The position numbers and the translations under genes are program-made. The notes under the pieces are model-generated. The model ran no database searches and was not told the origin of the DNA. It saw only the letters and a list, made by a program, of their open reading frames with translations. Below are positions 1 to 6,900 of a stretch of 14,728 nucleotides of DNA, piece by piece. The stretch comes from Xanthobacteraceae bacterium (GTDB taxonomy: Bacteria > Pseudomonadota > Alphaproteobacteria > Rhizobiales > Xanthobacteraceae). The stretch is from the NCBI GenBank assembly GCA_030037185.1, contig JASHRR010000293.1, forward strand, positions 1 to 14,728. Reading direction: 5' to 3'. How positions within the stretch are numbered: position 1 is the stretch's first letter; each line of letters starts with the position of its first letter.

Positions 1-374
1 TCAACCTCGCCGCGCATCGCGCGTTCGGTAATAGCCGCCACGCGCGTCTTCTGCCCGATGAAGTCGGCCAGTTCGTCGACGCACTCCTCCCCGATCATGG
101 TCGAATCCATGTCGGCCAGCAGCATGCGCTTGCGCCGTCCGGCGGCTGGCTGCACGACCACGTCAATCCGGGCGCCGCCGAGGGCGGCGCGGAGGGCTGC
201 GGCGGCGACGCGGTGATCGCTTTCGGCGGGCGGGCTAAACGGGATATCGAGCGCCAATCCGCGATCAAGCCACACGGGGGCACCGGCGGCCGGCAGGTTG
301 CGCGCAGCCTGCTGCGCGACGTCGTCCGGCATCGGCTGCGACGGATCGGCGATCAAGGTGGCGACCTGGGTCAT
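1..374 (-). CDS. serB: Phosphoserine phosphatase SerB, N-terminal part (cut by window edge)
   Basis: SerB hydrolyses O-phospho-L-serine to L-serine, the last step of serine biosynthesis, in the cytoplasm. Only the first 124 codons are present; the gene continues beyond position 1. Reading from the ATG at 374-372, the protein begins MTQVATLIADPSQPMPDD, has the variable N-terminal region usual in this family, and then reaches the HAD motif I, seen as LLADMDSTMIGEECVDELAD. This contains the D-x-D-S-T signature with the nucleophilic and acid/base aspartates, followed by the E-E-C-V-D-E substrate-specificity segment typical of SerB. Family members are about 290-300 residues, so roughly 40% is visible. 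The gene is divergent from miaA, with about 120 bases between the starts. A weak AGG element lies about 6 bases before the ATG. Identification is firm because motif I and its flanks are diagnostic. Confidence 0.93.
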   Translation of the reverse strand, partial: MTQVATLIADPSQPMPDDVAQQAARNLPAAGAPVWLDRGLALDIPFSPPAESDHRVAAAALRAALGGARIDVVVQPAAGRRKRMLLADMDSTMIGEECVDELADFIGQKTRVAAITERAMRGEV

Positions 375-424
375 GTGACCTGAGATGCGGCAAAGGTGCG
401 TCGGGCGCAAGAGCGTGCGCCGTT

Positions 425-450
425 GGCGGATCGCGCTTTGCTGATCCGCC
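425..450. other. Inverted repeat in the serB/miaA divergent region
   Basis: GGCGGATC at 425-432 and GATCCGCC at 443-450 are perfect 8-base reverse complements separated by 10 bases. The repeat is almost centred between the two divergent start codons (374 and 495). It could be an operator or a 5' UTR hairpin of miaA. If miaA instead started at the in-frame GTG at 396, the repeat would be coding sequence. No function is established. Confidence 0.35.
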
Positions 451-494
451 TGACCAGGTTGGGATCAGCGGTGCGCCGCAACGAAGCGGATCGG

Positions 495-1436
495 ATGCAA
501 AAATCGCTGCAAGACAGCGCCCGCGACAAGGTTGCGGTGCTTATCGCAGGGCCGACCGCAAGCGGCAAGTCGGCGCTCGCGCTCACCCTCGCCGAGCGCG
601 TGGGCGGCGTCGTCGTCAACACGGATTCCATGCAGGTTTATCGCGACCTGCGCATCATCACGGCGAGGCCCGGCGCCGCCGAGACGGCGCGCGTCCCGCA
701 CCTGCTTTACGGGCATGTGGACGCGGCGGAAAATTATTCGGTCGGCAGCTTCCTGCGTGATGCGGCCGCGGCGCTCGAGGAGGCGCGGGCGCAGGGCCGA
801 ATACCGATCTTCGCCGGCGGCAGCGGGCTCTATTTCAAAGCGCTTATTGCCGGGCTGGCGGCGATCCCGCCCATACCGCCGGAAATCCGCGCCGCGGTGC
901 GCGCGCGACTCGCAGCGTGCGGCCCGGCGCCGCTCCATGCCGCACTCTGGCGCCGCGATCCGGTTGCGGCGGCGCGCCTGCGCCCCGCCGACCGCACCCG
1001 CATCGCGCGCGCGCTTGAAGTCGTTGAGGCGACCGGCCGGTCGATTACCGATTGGCGCAAGCAGGGTCTGCCGCCGCCGCTCGAGGCCGCCCGCACCGCG
1101 AAAATCTTTCTCGCCCCCGATCGCGCGGCGCTGTACCAGCGCATCGACGCGCGTTTCGACGCCATGCTGTCGGCTGGCGCGCTCGATGAGGTGCGGGCGC
1201 TGGCGGCACGCGGTCTCGATCCGCTGCTGCCTGCCATGAAGGCCCACGGGGTGCCGTGGCTCGTTCGCCATCTCGCCGGCGAAATATCGCTCGCGTTGGC
1301 GGCAGCGCAAGCAAAGAAGGACACCCGCCACTACGCCAAGCGCCAGTTCACCTGGTTCCGCCATCAGCTTGCCGATTGGCCACGCGTCGATCCCGCGACC
1401 GCCTGCGAACCGTTGATGCGGGAGATCGGCCGTTGA
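495..1436 (+). CDS. miaA: tRNA dimethylallyltransferase MiaA
   Basis: MiaA transfers a dimethylallyl group from DMAPP to N6 of adenosine 37 in tRNAs that read UNN codons. From the ATG at 495 the protein is 313 residues, the normal family size. Near the N-terminus it has the P-loop [13 protein letters not shown], then the conserved [11 protein letters not shown] segment that contacts the tRNA. It next has [12 protein letters not shown] (usually GGTGLY), the arginine-rich [18 protein letters not shown], and a C-terminal [18 protein letters not shown] tRNA-binding segment. An in-frame GTG at 396 would add 33 arginine-rich residues unlike the family N-terminus, so the ATG at 495 is preferred, though its Shine-Dalgarno is weak. 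The last 73 bases overlap the tail of the convergent MsrQ-like gene. The functional call is very secure; the start is somewhat less so. Confidence 0.95.
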   Translation: MQKSLQDSARDKVAVLIAGPTASGKSALALTLAERVGGVVVNTDSMQVYRDLRIITARPGAAETARVPHLLYGHVDAAENYSVGSFLRDAAAALEEARAQGRIPIFAGGSGLYFKALIAGLAAIPPIPPEIRAAVRARLAACGPAPLHAALWRRDPVAAARLRPADRTRIARALEVVEATGRSITDWRKQGLPPPLEAARTAKIFLAPDRAALYQRIDARFDAMLSAGALDEVRALAARGLDPLLPAMKAHGVPWLVRHLAGEISLALAAAQAKKDTRHYAKRQFTWFRHQLADWPRVDPATACEPLMREIGR

Positions 1437-2251
1437 GCCGGGGCACCCCAAAGCGCGCCGGCAGCAGCGGCGGCGAGCCCTGCGCAAAGCACCCACCATG
1501 CCGGACGCAGCCCATCGGCGATGTCGAGATTGGCAGCGAGAATCCGCCACGCGTCGACCCCGGTTGCAGCCGCATGCCACGAGGTCTCGGCACCTGCGGT
1601 CAGCAGTGCCGCCGCCGCCGCAAGGCCCACCAGGCGAGGGGGCGTGACGTCCCTGGTGTGGCGGTGGACGAGGCGGTAGCCGATGAGCCAGGCGAGCAGG
1701 CCAAACATCAGCATCGGCTCCGAGGTGTCTGTTCTCGACCGCAGCAGCAAGTGCACCCAGGACAGCCCGGCAATCGCATAGACCGCGCGATGCAACCGGT
1801 TCCAATTCGCGCCGCCGAGCTTCCTGACCGCCCGATTGCTCGACGTCGCCGCAAGGGCGACGAGGCCGATCGTTGCGGCAGCCCCGACGGCGAGATACGT
1901 GCGCAACAGGATTTCAAGCCCGACCACGCCCCAATCGAACTGCTGATCGAGCGCATAGAGGCCGAAATGCAGGACCGTCAGGCCGAAGGTTCCGAGTCCG
2001 AGGATGCGTCGCGCCCGAATGAGGCGCGGCGCCGCCAGGATGCGGCGGGCCGGGCTGATGAGGAGCGCAAGCCACAGCATCCGCAGCGCCCAGTCGCCGC
2101 TGATCCGGATCGCCTCGGTCACCGGCCTTGCGCCAAGTTCGCCCGCAAAGGCGAGGAAGGCGAGCCACACAGCAGGCGCCGCCGCGAGCGCAAGCGCCCC
2201 CACCGTCTCAAGCGCCGGGCGGGGTTGGTGGAGCGCCGACATCACCCTCAC
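1364..2251 (-). CDS. MsrQ/YedZ-like heme-binding membrane protein (ferric reductase-like transmembrane domain)
   Basis: This is an inner-membrane protein of the ferric reductase-like/MsrQ family, whose best-known member passes quinol-derived electrons through b-heme to the periplasmic methionine-sulfoxide reductase MsrP. In the 295-residue translation, several hydrophobic helices surround the family histidines: H95 in [14 protein letters not shown]154 in [13 protein letters not shown] and H167 in SWVHLLLR. The early [21 protein letters not shown] segment is also typical. Beyond residue about 205 there are two additional hydrophobic stretches, making the protein longer than E. coli MsrQ (about 210 residues). 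The start may be the GTG at 2251, which overlaps the upstream stop as GTGA, or the ATG at 2242. Translational coupling to the DUF155 gene is likely. No msrP lies next to it, so the partner, and even the MsrQ role, are uncertain. Confidence 0.8.
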   Translation of the reverse strand: MRVMSALHQPRPALETVGALALAAAPAVWLAFLAFAGELGARPVTEAIRISGDWALRMLWLALLISPARRILAAPRLIRARRILGLGTFGLTVLHFGLYALDQQFDWGVVGLEILLRTYLAVGAAATIGLVALAATSSNRAVRKLGGANWNRLHRAVYAIAGLSWVHLLLRSRTDTSEPMLMFGLLAWLIGYRLVHRHTRDVTPPRLVGLAAAAALLTAGAETSWHAAATGVDAWRILAANLDIADGLRPAWWVLCAGLAAAAAGALWGAPAQRPISRINGSQAVAGSTRGQSAS

Positions 2252-3063
2252 TTGGAAAGGTGGAAGAACAGGTCATAAACCGCAATCAATATCTCGACCA
2301 CGATCAGGATCGCGATGATAAATTCAAGCCGAGCGCTGCGATTGGTATCGATAATATCGGTCACGGCGCGCGTCGTCTCTTCAATGACCTCGAGCTTGTG
2401 TCGCAGCGCATTGGCCCGTTCCTTGAGTTCATATTCGTCCTCAAGGCGGGCATAAAGCCGCTCGAGGTCGGCGCGATCCCACAGCACATCCGGCTTTTCC
2501 TCGATCGCGATGCGGCCCGACATTCGGTGATGGACCAACAGCGCCTGGCCGATCAGGCGCAGCATGTTGCGACGGTTGAAGGGGGCGTGGCCGGTGGTTG
2601 CAAGGCGGCTGGCAAACGGTTCTATGAACTCCAGAAACTTGTTGACCTCGCGTTCGTCGCGCACCAGGCCGACGTTCTTGGCCAGCACGTCTGCGATCAC
2701 GAGGAGCCGGGGCGGCGTCAGGTCCTTCACCGAAATCGGGCCGCCGATCTCAATCTGGTCGTCGCGGTCCGGCGCGATCTCGATCGTCGCAACCTCGTCC
2801 TCGATCTTTGTCGACGGGCTGCTCACGCGAGGCCGAAGGCCGCGAAGCACCTCATCTTCCTCGATCGGCGACAGGCCGACGAGCACAACGCAACCGTAGC
2901 GGAACAGCACCGCAAGGCCGGAGGAACCGACCTTGAATGCGAGCGGCGCTGTCGAGATCACGTCGCTGCGCTCGAGACCAGACGTATCGATTCGCTCGCC
3001 CAAGAGCAGCGCTCGTGCGGTCAAACGCACTGGTGGCATGGGGATGGGTGCTGGGTCCGGCAT
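2248..3063 (-). CDS. RMD1/YagE family (DUF155) protein with C-terminal membrane anchor
   Basis: The 271-residue product matches the DUF155/RMD1 family, whose eukaryotic members (Rmd1, Sif2/Sif3, RMND1) are linked to mitochondrial translation. The bacterial role is unknown. Visible features are an N-terminal beta-rich portion (VLFRYGCVVLVGLSPIEEDEVL at about residues 52-73), a central segment ending in the conserved DVLAKNVGLVRDEREV, and a following helical part with HAPFNRRNMLRLIGQAL. A charged helical stretch (DLERLYARLEDEYELKERAN) and a C-terminal hydrophobic helix (FIIAILIVVEILIAVYDLFF, about residues 247-266) complete it. This order, with a coiled helical pair followed by a tail anchor, is the usual family layout. 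The gene has an ATG at 3063 with no strong Shine-Dalgarno, and overlaps the MsrQ-like gene downstream by 4 bases, suggesting one transcript. Function cannot be inferred beyond membrane association. Confidence 0.8.
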   Translation of the reverse strand: MPDPAPIPMPPVRLTARALLLGERIDTSGLERSDVISTAPLAFKVGSSGLAVLFRYGCVVLVGLSPIEEDEVLRGLRPRVSSPSTKIEDEVATIEIAPDRDDQIEIGGPISVKDLTPPRLLVIADVLAKNVGLVRDEREVNKFLEFIEPFASRLATTGHAPFNRRNMLRLIGQALLVHHRMSGRIAIEEKPDVLWDRADLERLYARLEDEYELKERANALRHKLEVIEETTRAVTDIIDTNRSARLEFIIAILIVVEILIAVYDLFFHLSK

Positions 3064-3411
3064 AACGTGAGACTAGAGCATTCCGGGGCTGATTTTAAGC
3101 GCGTCACCTTTCGCCGGGGATGAAGATTCCCTTGACACATCTGGGGGATGCCCCGTGCGCCGCGCATGGGCACCTGCGCGATTTCGGCGGCACGGCCTCT
3201 TCTCAATCACGCACTGGTGATATACATTGCCGACAACAGCTGCCACAATGTCGGACGTGCCGAAGTCCCCACCCAAAAGGCAGTTCGCCTTGCCCGCGGC
3301 GGGCATCGCACATCTTGTGAACGCCGGTTCTCTTTTTACGGCGTTAAGATAATGGCGGATGCTTGCCTTGCTCTGCGCGAGAGGCAAGCATCAGAAATCA
3401 AGGGGGAACAG
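3064..3411. other. Intergenic region upstream of the DUF6152 gene (348 bases)
   Basis: This divergent spacer separates the DUF155 gene (minus, starting at 3063) from the DUF6152 gene (plus, starting at 3412). No convincing gene is seen; a longer in-frame reading from 3148 lacks a ribosome site and has no exported-protein character until 3412. It holds two dyads: TGCCCGC (3291-3297) with GCGGGCA (3299-3305) around one central base, and the long hairpin at 3358-3392. A TTGACA hexamer at 3132-3137 has no matching -10 at normal spacing, and TAAGAT at 3345-3350 has no good -35, so no promoter is called. Confidence 0.6.
3358..3392 (+). promoter_or_regulatory. Long hairpin in the presumed 5' leader of the DUF6152 gene
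   Basis: GATGCTTGCCT (3358-3368) and AGGCAAGCATC (3382-3392) are perfect 11-base reverse complements. Inside the 13-base loop a further CTC/GAG pair (3371-3373 with 3379-3381) can form. The structure ends 8 bases before the AAGGGGGAA ribosome-binding site and 19 bases before the ATG at 3412. It could affect translation or mRNA stability, or be a protein-binding dyad. It is not a terminator, since no T-run follows. Confidence 0.5.
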
Positions 3412-3795
3412 ATGAAATCCCATGTGAAGACATTACTGGTAGGCGCAGCGCTGATGACGATGGGCGGCGTCGCGTTGGCGCATCATTCCTTCGCTATGTT
3501 CGATCAAGAGCATCCGCTTGATCTCGTCGGCGTGGTGAAAGAGTGGAAATACACCGCCCCGCACGCCTTCATCATTCTGGAAGTCAAGGAGAAGGACGGC
3601 ACCAGCCAGGTGTGGAGCCTTGAAGGCGGCGCCCCGAGCGGGCTCATTCGTCAGGGCTGGACCAGCAAGACGCTGAAGCCCGGCGACGAGATCGAACTCA
3701 CTGTCGACCCCCTGCGCAGCGGCGCGCCGGGCGGCTCCTGGAACGTCAACAAGGTCAAATACAAGAGCGGCGAGCCGATCGTCGTCACTCAATAA
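3412..3795 (+). CDS. Exported DUF6152 family protein, 127 residues
   Basis: This is a small exported protein of a family I recognise as DUF6152; its function is not established. The ATG at 3412 is preceded by an AAGGGGGAA ribosome site, and the first 23 residues form a clear Sec signal peptide ending ALA. Predicted cleavage leaves a mature protein starting HHSFAMFD. The rest is a compact beta-type domain with W45, a PHAFI segment at 50-54, VWSLEGG, and LKPGDEIELTVDPLRSG. As I recall the family, the HHSFA.FD start, the (N/T)PHA motif and the PGD motif are its constant parts. A free N-terminal histidine suggests possible metal binding, which is inference only. The gene stands as its own transcription unit: a 5' hairpin lies in front and an intrinsic terminator begins 33 bases after the stop. 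It is the first of three exported-protein genes on this strand. Confidence 0.85.
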   Translation: MKSHVKTLLVGAALMTMGGVALAHHSFAMFDQEHPLDLVGVVKEWKYTAPHAFIILEVKEKDGTSQVWSLEGGAPSGLIRQGWTSKTLKPGDEIELTVDPLRSGAPGGSWNVNKVKYKSGEPIVVTQ

Positions 3796-3827
3796 GCAGG
3801 TTTGGCGTAGACAAACAGTTGCGGTTT

Positions 3828-3888
3828 TGCGGTCCGGACGGACGCCAGCGCGGCAGGCGCGGGCGTAGGTCCGGACGCAGTTTTTTTT
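3828..3888 (+). terminator. Intrinsic terminator after the DUF6152 gene
   Basis: A long imperfect stem is followed by eight T residues (3881-3888). The left arm at 3828-3846 (TGCG, bulged G, TCCGGAC, then ACGCC) pairs with the right arm at 3862-3879 (GGCGT, then GTCCGGACGCA). One base is bulged, and a 2x2 internal mismatch separates about 16 pairs. This is a textbook rho-independent terminator in the plus direction and should separate the DUF6152 transcript from the gene at 3995. Confidence 0.85.
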
Positions 3889-3994
3889 ACGGCGCCTACA
3901 CTCGTCAACGACCGGGATTGGAGCCGCCGGGGGATTGGGCTAAGCTGCCGCGAAATTCAAACAGCCTGCAAAATTTAAGTTGGGAGGATGAACA

Positions 3995-4834
3995 ATGCTG
4001 AACGCAAGCGCGAGCGCTGCCCTTGCCGTCGCGGCGATGCTGTGGCTGCCCATTGCCGGGGCATGGGGGTTCGACGAGTCGAAATATCCCGATTTTTCCG
4101 GCCAATGGAAGCGGCCGCCCAAGGTCGGCATTCAATGGGATCAAACCAAGCCTCTCGGCCGCGGGCAAGAGGCGCCGCTGACGCCGGAATATCAGAAGGT
4201 GTTCGAGGCGAGCCTGGCGGATCAGGCAGCCGGCGGCCAGGGCAATGACCCGCCCTCACGGTGCATGCCGTTCGGCCTGCCGCGCATCATGTCGGTCATC
4301 TTCCCGATGGAAATCCTCGTTACCCCGAAGACGACCCACATCCTCTTCGACTACGCACTGCCGCGCCGCATCTATACGGACGGGCGTCCGTGGCCCAAGG
4401 AAATCGAGCCGAGCTTCGATGGGTATTCGATCGGCAAGTGGGTCGATCAGGATGGCGACGGCCGCTACGACGTGCTTGAGATCGAGACGCGCGGGTTTAA
4501 GGGGCCGCGCTCATACGAGGCCACCGGCATCCCGCTCCACCAAGACAGTGAATCAGTCATCACCGAGCGCCTGTTTATTGACAAGGCCGATGCTGACACG
4601 CTGCATGACGTCATCACCGTCAACGACCATGCCCTGACCCGCCCGTGGACTGTCGATAAGCGCTACAAACGCGATCACAATCCGGTCTGGTTCCTGAACA
4701 ATTGCTCGGAGGACAACCGTCACGTCTGGATCGCCGATGAGCATTATGTGCTCAGCGCTGACGGCCTGCTGATGCCCTCCAAGAAGAATCAAGCGCCGCC
4801 CGATCTGAGGTATTTCAAGCAGACAAGCAAGTGA
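3995..4834 (+). CDS. Exported protein of unknown function with EF-hand-like loop, 279 residues
   Basis: The ATG at 3995 follows a GGGAGG site at 3982-3987. Residues 1-25 form a Sec signal peptide ending GAWG. The mature part starts FDESKYPDFSGQW and resembles a widespread uncharacterised family of exported proteins that begin with a PDFSG.W motif. Those proteins carry a later G(K)W..GD..V.ET.GF block, then PLH.DSE.VITER and a PWTV block; all are visible here (GKWVDQDGDG, IETRGFKGPR, SESVITERLFID, DHALTRPWTVDKRYKR). Two cysteines, C90 and about C237, could pair in the periplasm. Residues 151-162 (DQDGDGRYDVLE) fit a 12-residue EF-hand calcium loop, with D at 1, 3, 5 and 9, G at 6 and E at 12. 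It has no recognised catalytic motif. It sits between the DUF6152 gene and the heme-propeller gene, so a joint periplasmic role is plausible but unproven. Confidence 0.78.
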   Translation: MLNASASAALAVAAMLWLPIAGAWGFDESKYPDFSGQWKRPPKVGIQWDQTKPLGRGQEAPLTPEYQKVFEASLADQAAGGQGNDPPSRCMPFGLPRIMSVIFPMEILVTPKTTHILFDYALPRRIYTDGRPWPKEIEPSFDGYSIGKWVDQDGDGRYDVLEIETRGFKGPRSYEATGIPLHQDSESVITERLFIDKADADTLHDVITVNDHALTRPWTVDKRYKRDHNPVWFLNNCSEDNRHVWIADEHYVLSADGLLMPSKKNQAPPDLRYFKQTSK

Positions 4835-5064
4835 GGCGAGAGCGCATCCTGCGCGGTTCGTTGCGTTGGCGGCGCCAGCGAGCCGATACGCCGAGGGTCC
4901 GGCAAACATAAGGCTCGAACGTCCTCGCGAAATCCGCTAAAATTTATATTCGGCTTGCTCAAATGAAGCATGCTGCAACGAACAAAATCGGCCGCCACTT
5001 CAGCTGATGGGCCAGGTGTGCTGTTAGGCTTTTCGTTTAGTTGCATCCACGCGGAGGGAAACGC

Positions 5065-6699
5065 ATGACACTCAGGACTTTCTCAAGATATCTGGCCGCC
5101 GGCGTTGCTGTTGGCGCCATGGTGGCAGGCGCGCAGGCGGCCGATAACCGCGGCGTCGTTCAAGGCGTCGTGAATAACGCGGCCGGCCAGCCGGTGGCCG
5201 GCGCCATGGTGAAGCTCGCCAATGCAGACCGCCATTTGACCTTCATGGTGGTGAGCCAGGAGCAGGGCCGCTTTGAGGCGAATGACCTGCCGCCCGGTCA
5301 ATACGTGGTTCAGGGCATCGGCGGCGGTTTCGAAAGCGCCAGGTCGGCGCCGGTCAGCGTCGAGGGCGGCAAGAATGCCAAGGTCGACCTGACGCTTGCC
5401 AATAAACAGGCCACCATGTTGTCGCCGGCATGGCCGCAGCGCATCCCGGAGGAACAGATCAAGGGAGTATCGCTCAATCTGCCAGCCGGCGACGGACAAT
5501 CTCTCGTCGAGGCGCGTTGCACGACCTGCCACGATACCCAGCGCATCGTCGTCAAGCGCACGACGCTGCCGGAATGGGAACACATCATCGATCGCATGCG
5601 CGGCCAGATGGCGATCCAGAACGTCCCGGACATCTCCAATCAGGATGCGGCGACGATCGCCAACTACCTCACCAGCAGCTTCAAACCCGAGCAGCCCTAT
5701 GACGCCAACAGCCGGCTGCCGCGCGAGCTCCTGACCGGCAAGGCCACGAAATATCGCGCCGTTACATATGATCTCGTCAATCACTACGCGGAACCGCACG
5801 ATGTGGCTGCCGACCCGCAGGGCAATGGCTGGGTGGCCGAGCGCGCCGGCAAGCTCGGCCGCTTCGATCCCGCAACGTACGAGTTCGTCGAGGTGACGCC
5901 ACCGCCCGGGCCGGCGGCGCCCAATCGCCAGCGGCTCGGCAATCCGCAGATCGACAAGAACGGCATCCTGTGGGTGGCGGACGGCCCCAACGGGCGGTGG
6001 TTGAGCTACGACACCAAATACAACAAATTCGCGAGCTTCCAGTGGCCCAAAGGCCATGGCAATGCGGGTGGCAACAGCATGGCGGTGCACCCCGACGGCA
6101 CCATCTACGCGACCGGCCTCGGCAAAGAGGTGCGCGCGCTCAATCCGGAAAAAGTGGAGTTCAAATTCTACCAGTCGCCGAGCGCGAACGGCAAACAAGA
6201 GCCCGGCGCCTACGGTCTGGCGGTTGCCGGAGACGGATCGGTGTGGTGGGCTGAGGACAATATCGACAAGATGGCGCGCATCGATCCTGCGACCGGCAAT
6301 GTCGATGAGTACGCGATCCCCTACAGCCAAGGGCACGCTTTCCCGCGCCGCATGAACAGCGATGCGCATGGCGACCTGTGGGTGGCGCTCTGGCAGGCCG
6401 GCAAGCTCATGAAGATCGACTACAAGACCCGGGAAATGAAGATCTTCTCGCCGCCGACCGCGAATGCCGGCGCCTATTCGGTGGTGGTGGACAAGAAGAA
6501 CGACCTCGTCTGGGTAAGCGAGCACAAGGTCGACAAGATCGCCCGCTTCAATCCCAAGACGCAGGAGTGGGTCGAATTCCCGCTGCCGGAGGCGCAGTCG
6601 GATCCGCGCCGCATCGACATCGATCCCAACAATCCAAATCGGGTCTTTTTCAGCGGCGACACCGCCGGCCGGGTTGGTTTCGTGGAAGTGCTGCCGTAA
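5065..6699 (+). CDS. Exported three-domain protein: carboxypeptidase-regulatory-like, mono-heme cytochrome c, Vgb-like beta-propeller
   Basis: The start is the ATG at 5065, preceded by GGAGGG; a TTG at 5041 would place that ribosome site inside the gene. The 544-residue product has a signal peptide ending AQA (about residue 26). A carboxypeptidase-regulatory-like beta-sandwich follows (GVVNNAAGQPVAGAMVKLAN, with GRFEANDLPPGQYVV, about 30-110). A c-type heme domain follows with C152-T-T-C155-H156 and WEHIIDRMRGQM, ending in ANYLTSSF. The rest, from about 225, is a seven-bladed propeller related to virginiamycin B lyase (Vgb/SMP-30-like), with blade motifs such as GWVAERAGKLGRFDP, SVWWAEDN and LVWVSEHKVDKIARFNP. 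The virginiamycin lyase name should not be transferred: here the propeller is coupled to a heme, suggesting a periplasmic redox or sensing protein. Domain assignment is secure; substrate and electron partner are unknown. A GC-rich hairpin follows the stop. Confidence 0.87.
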   Translation: MTLRTFSRYLAAGVAVGAMVAGAQAADNRGVVQGVVNNAAGQPVAGAMVKLANADRHLTFMVVSQEQGRFEANDLPPGQYVVQGIGGGFESARSAPVSVEGGKNAKVDLTLANKQATMLSPAWPQRIPEEQIKGVSLNLPAGDGQSLVEARCTTCHDTQRIVVKRTTLPEWEHIIDRMRGQMAIQNVPDISNQDAATIANYLTSSFKPEQPYDANSRLPRELLTGKATKYRAVTYDLVNHYAEPHDVAADPQGNGWVAERAGKLGRFDPATYEFVEVTPPPGPAAPNRQRLGNPQIDKNGILWVADGPNGRWLSYDTKYNKFASFQWPKGHGNAGGNSMAVHPDGTIYATGLGKEVRALNPEKVEFKFYQSPSANGKQEPGAYGLAVAGDGSVWWAEDNIDKMARIDPATGNVDEYAIPYSQGHAFPRRMNSDAHGDLWVALWQAGKLMKIDYKTREMKIFSPPTANAGAYSVVVDKKNDLVWVSEHKVDKIARFNPKTQEWVEFPLPEAQSDPRRIDIDPNNPNRVFFSGDTAGRVGFVEVLP

Positions 6700-6724
6700 A
6701 ACCCGAACCTAGATTCAATTCATT

Positions 6725-6750
6725 CCGGGCGCGATAAGGATCGCGCCCGG
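6725..6750 (+). terminator. Perfect hairpin downstream of the heme-propeller gene
   Basis: CCGGGCGCGAT (6725-6735) and ATCGCGCCCGG (6740-6750) are perfect 11-base reverse complements around an AAGG loop, 25 bases after the stop codon. The stem is very stable, but no T-run follows, so it may act as an atypical terminator or as a 3' end-protecting hairpin. Being symmetrical, it could also serve transcripts arriving from the minus strand. Confidence 0.6.
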
Positions 6751-6849
6751 TGCGTTAGAGAGTACAATTTTGGCGATCCCCGGCCGCGGCTCTCGCTTTC
6801 CGGGAGAGGCTGTTTGCGCGGGCGCAAACCGCCTCAACTCGCCGCCTGA

Positions 6850-6900
6850 GCCCCCCACTGGGGGAATTTGCCCGCGCGAGGTTCATTCCTCGCCCGCAAA
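6850..6900 (-). terminator. Hairpins around the stop of the SH3-like exported protein gene
   Basis: On the minus strand the stop codon lies in the loop of a hairpin: GCGAGG at 6893-6888 pairs with CCTCGC at 6881-6876, and an outer TTTGC/GCAAA pair (6900-6896 with 6871-6867) can extend it. A second small stem of five G:C pairs lies at 6852-6864. No U-tract follows either one, so termination is possible but not demonstrated. A further dyad, GTTTGCGC/GCGCAAAC, lies at 6812-6829. Confidence 0.3.

Noticed and set aside
396..494. N-terminal extension of MiaA from the GTG at 396
   Set aside because: It has no clear ribosome site, and the arginine-rich extension is unlike the family; the P-loop sits at the expected distance from the ATG at 495.
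465..1805. Long minus-strand open frame opposite miaA
   Set aside because: It is a GC-rich shadow with arginine-rich composition, no domain, and overlap with two well-supported genes.
3148..3411. Longer version of the DUF6152 protein beginning at 3148
   Set aside because: The extra 88 residues contain no recognisable signal and would bury the clear signal peptide; the ribosome site is directly before 3412.
3333..3894. Direct repeat TTTTTACGGCG at 3333-3343 and 3884-3894
   Set aside because: Part of the match is a T-run belonging to the terminator; there is no flanking similarity or target-site pattern that would suggest a mobile element.
3945..4950. Shared CGCGAAAT...AAAATTTA elements before the genes at 3995 and 5065
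   Set aside because: The spacing differs (13 versus 5 bases) and the elements sit at different distances from the starts, so a common operator cannot be supported.
4856..4983. GTTCGTTGC (4856-4864) and GCAACGAAC (4975-4983), a 9-base inverted repeat 110 bases apart
   Set aside because: A single short distant pair is plausible by chance and no other structure supports it.
5083..6525. 480-codon minus-strand open frame opposite the heme-propeller gene
   Set aside because: The translation is a shadow rich in H, R and A without family motifs; the plus-strand gene has a signal peptide, CxxCH and propeller repeats.
5065..6699. Annotation as virginiamycin B lyase (antibiotic resistance)
   Set aside because: Only the propeller is related; the fused heme-c domain and the export signal make a transferred resistance function unjustified.
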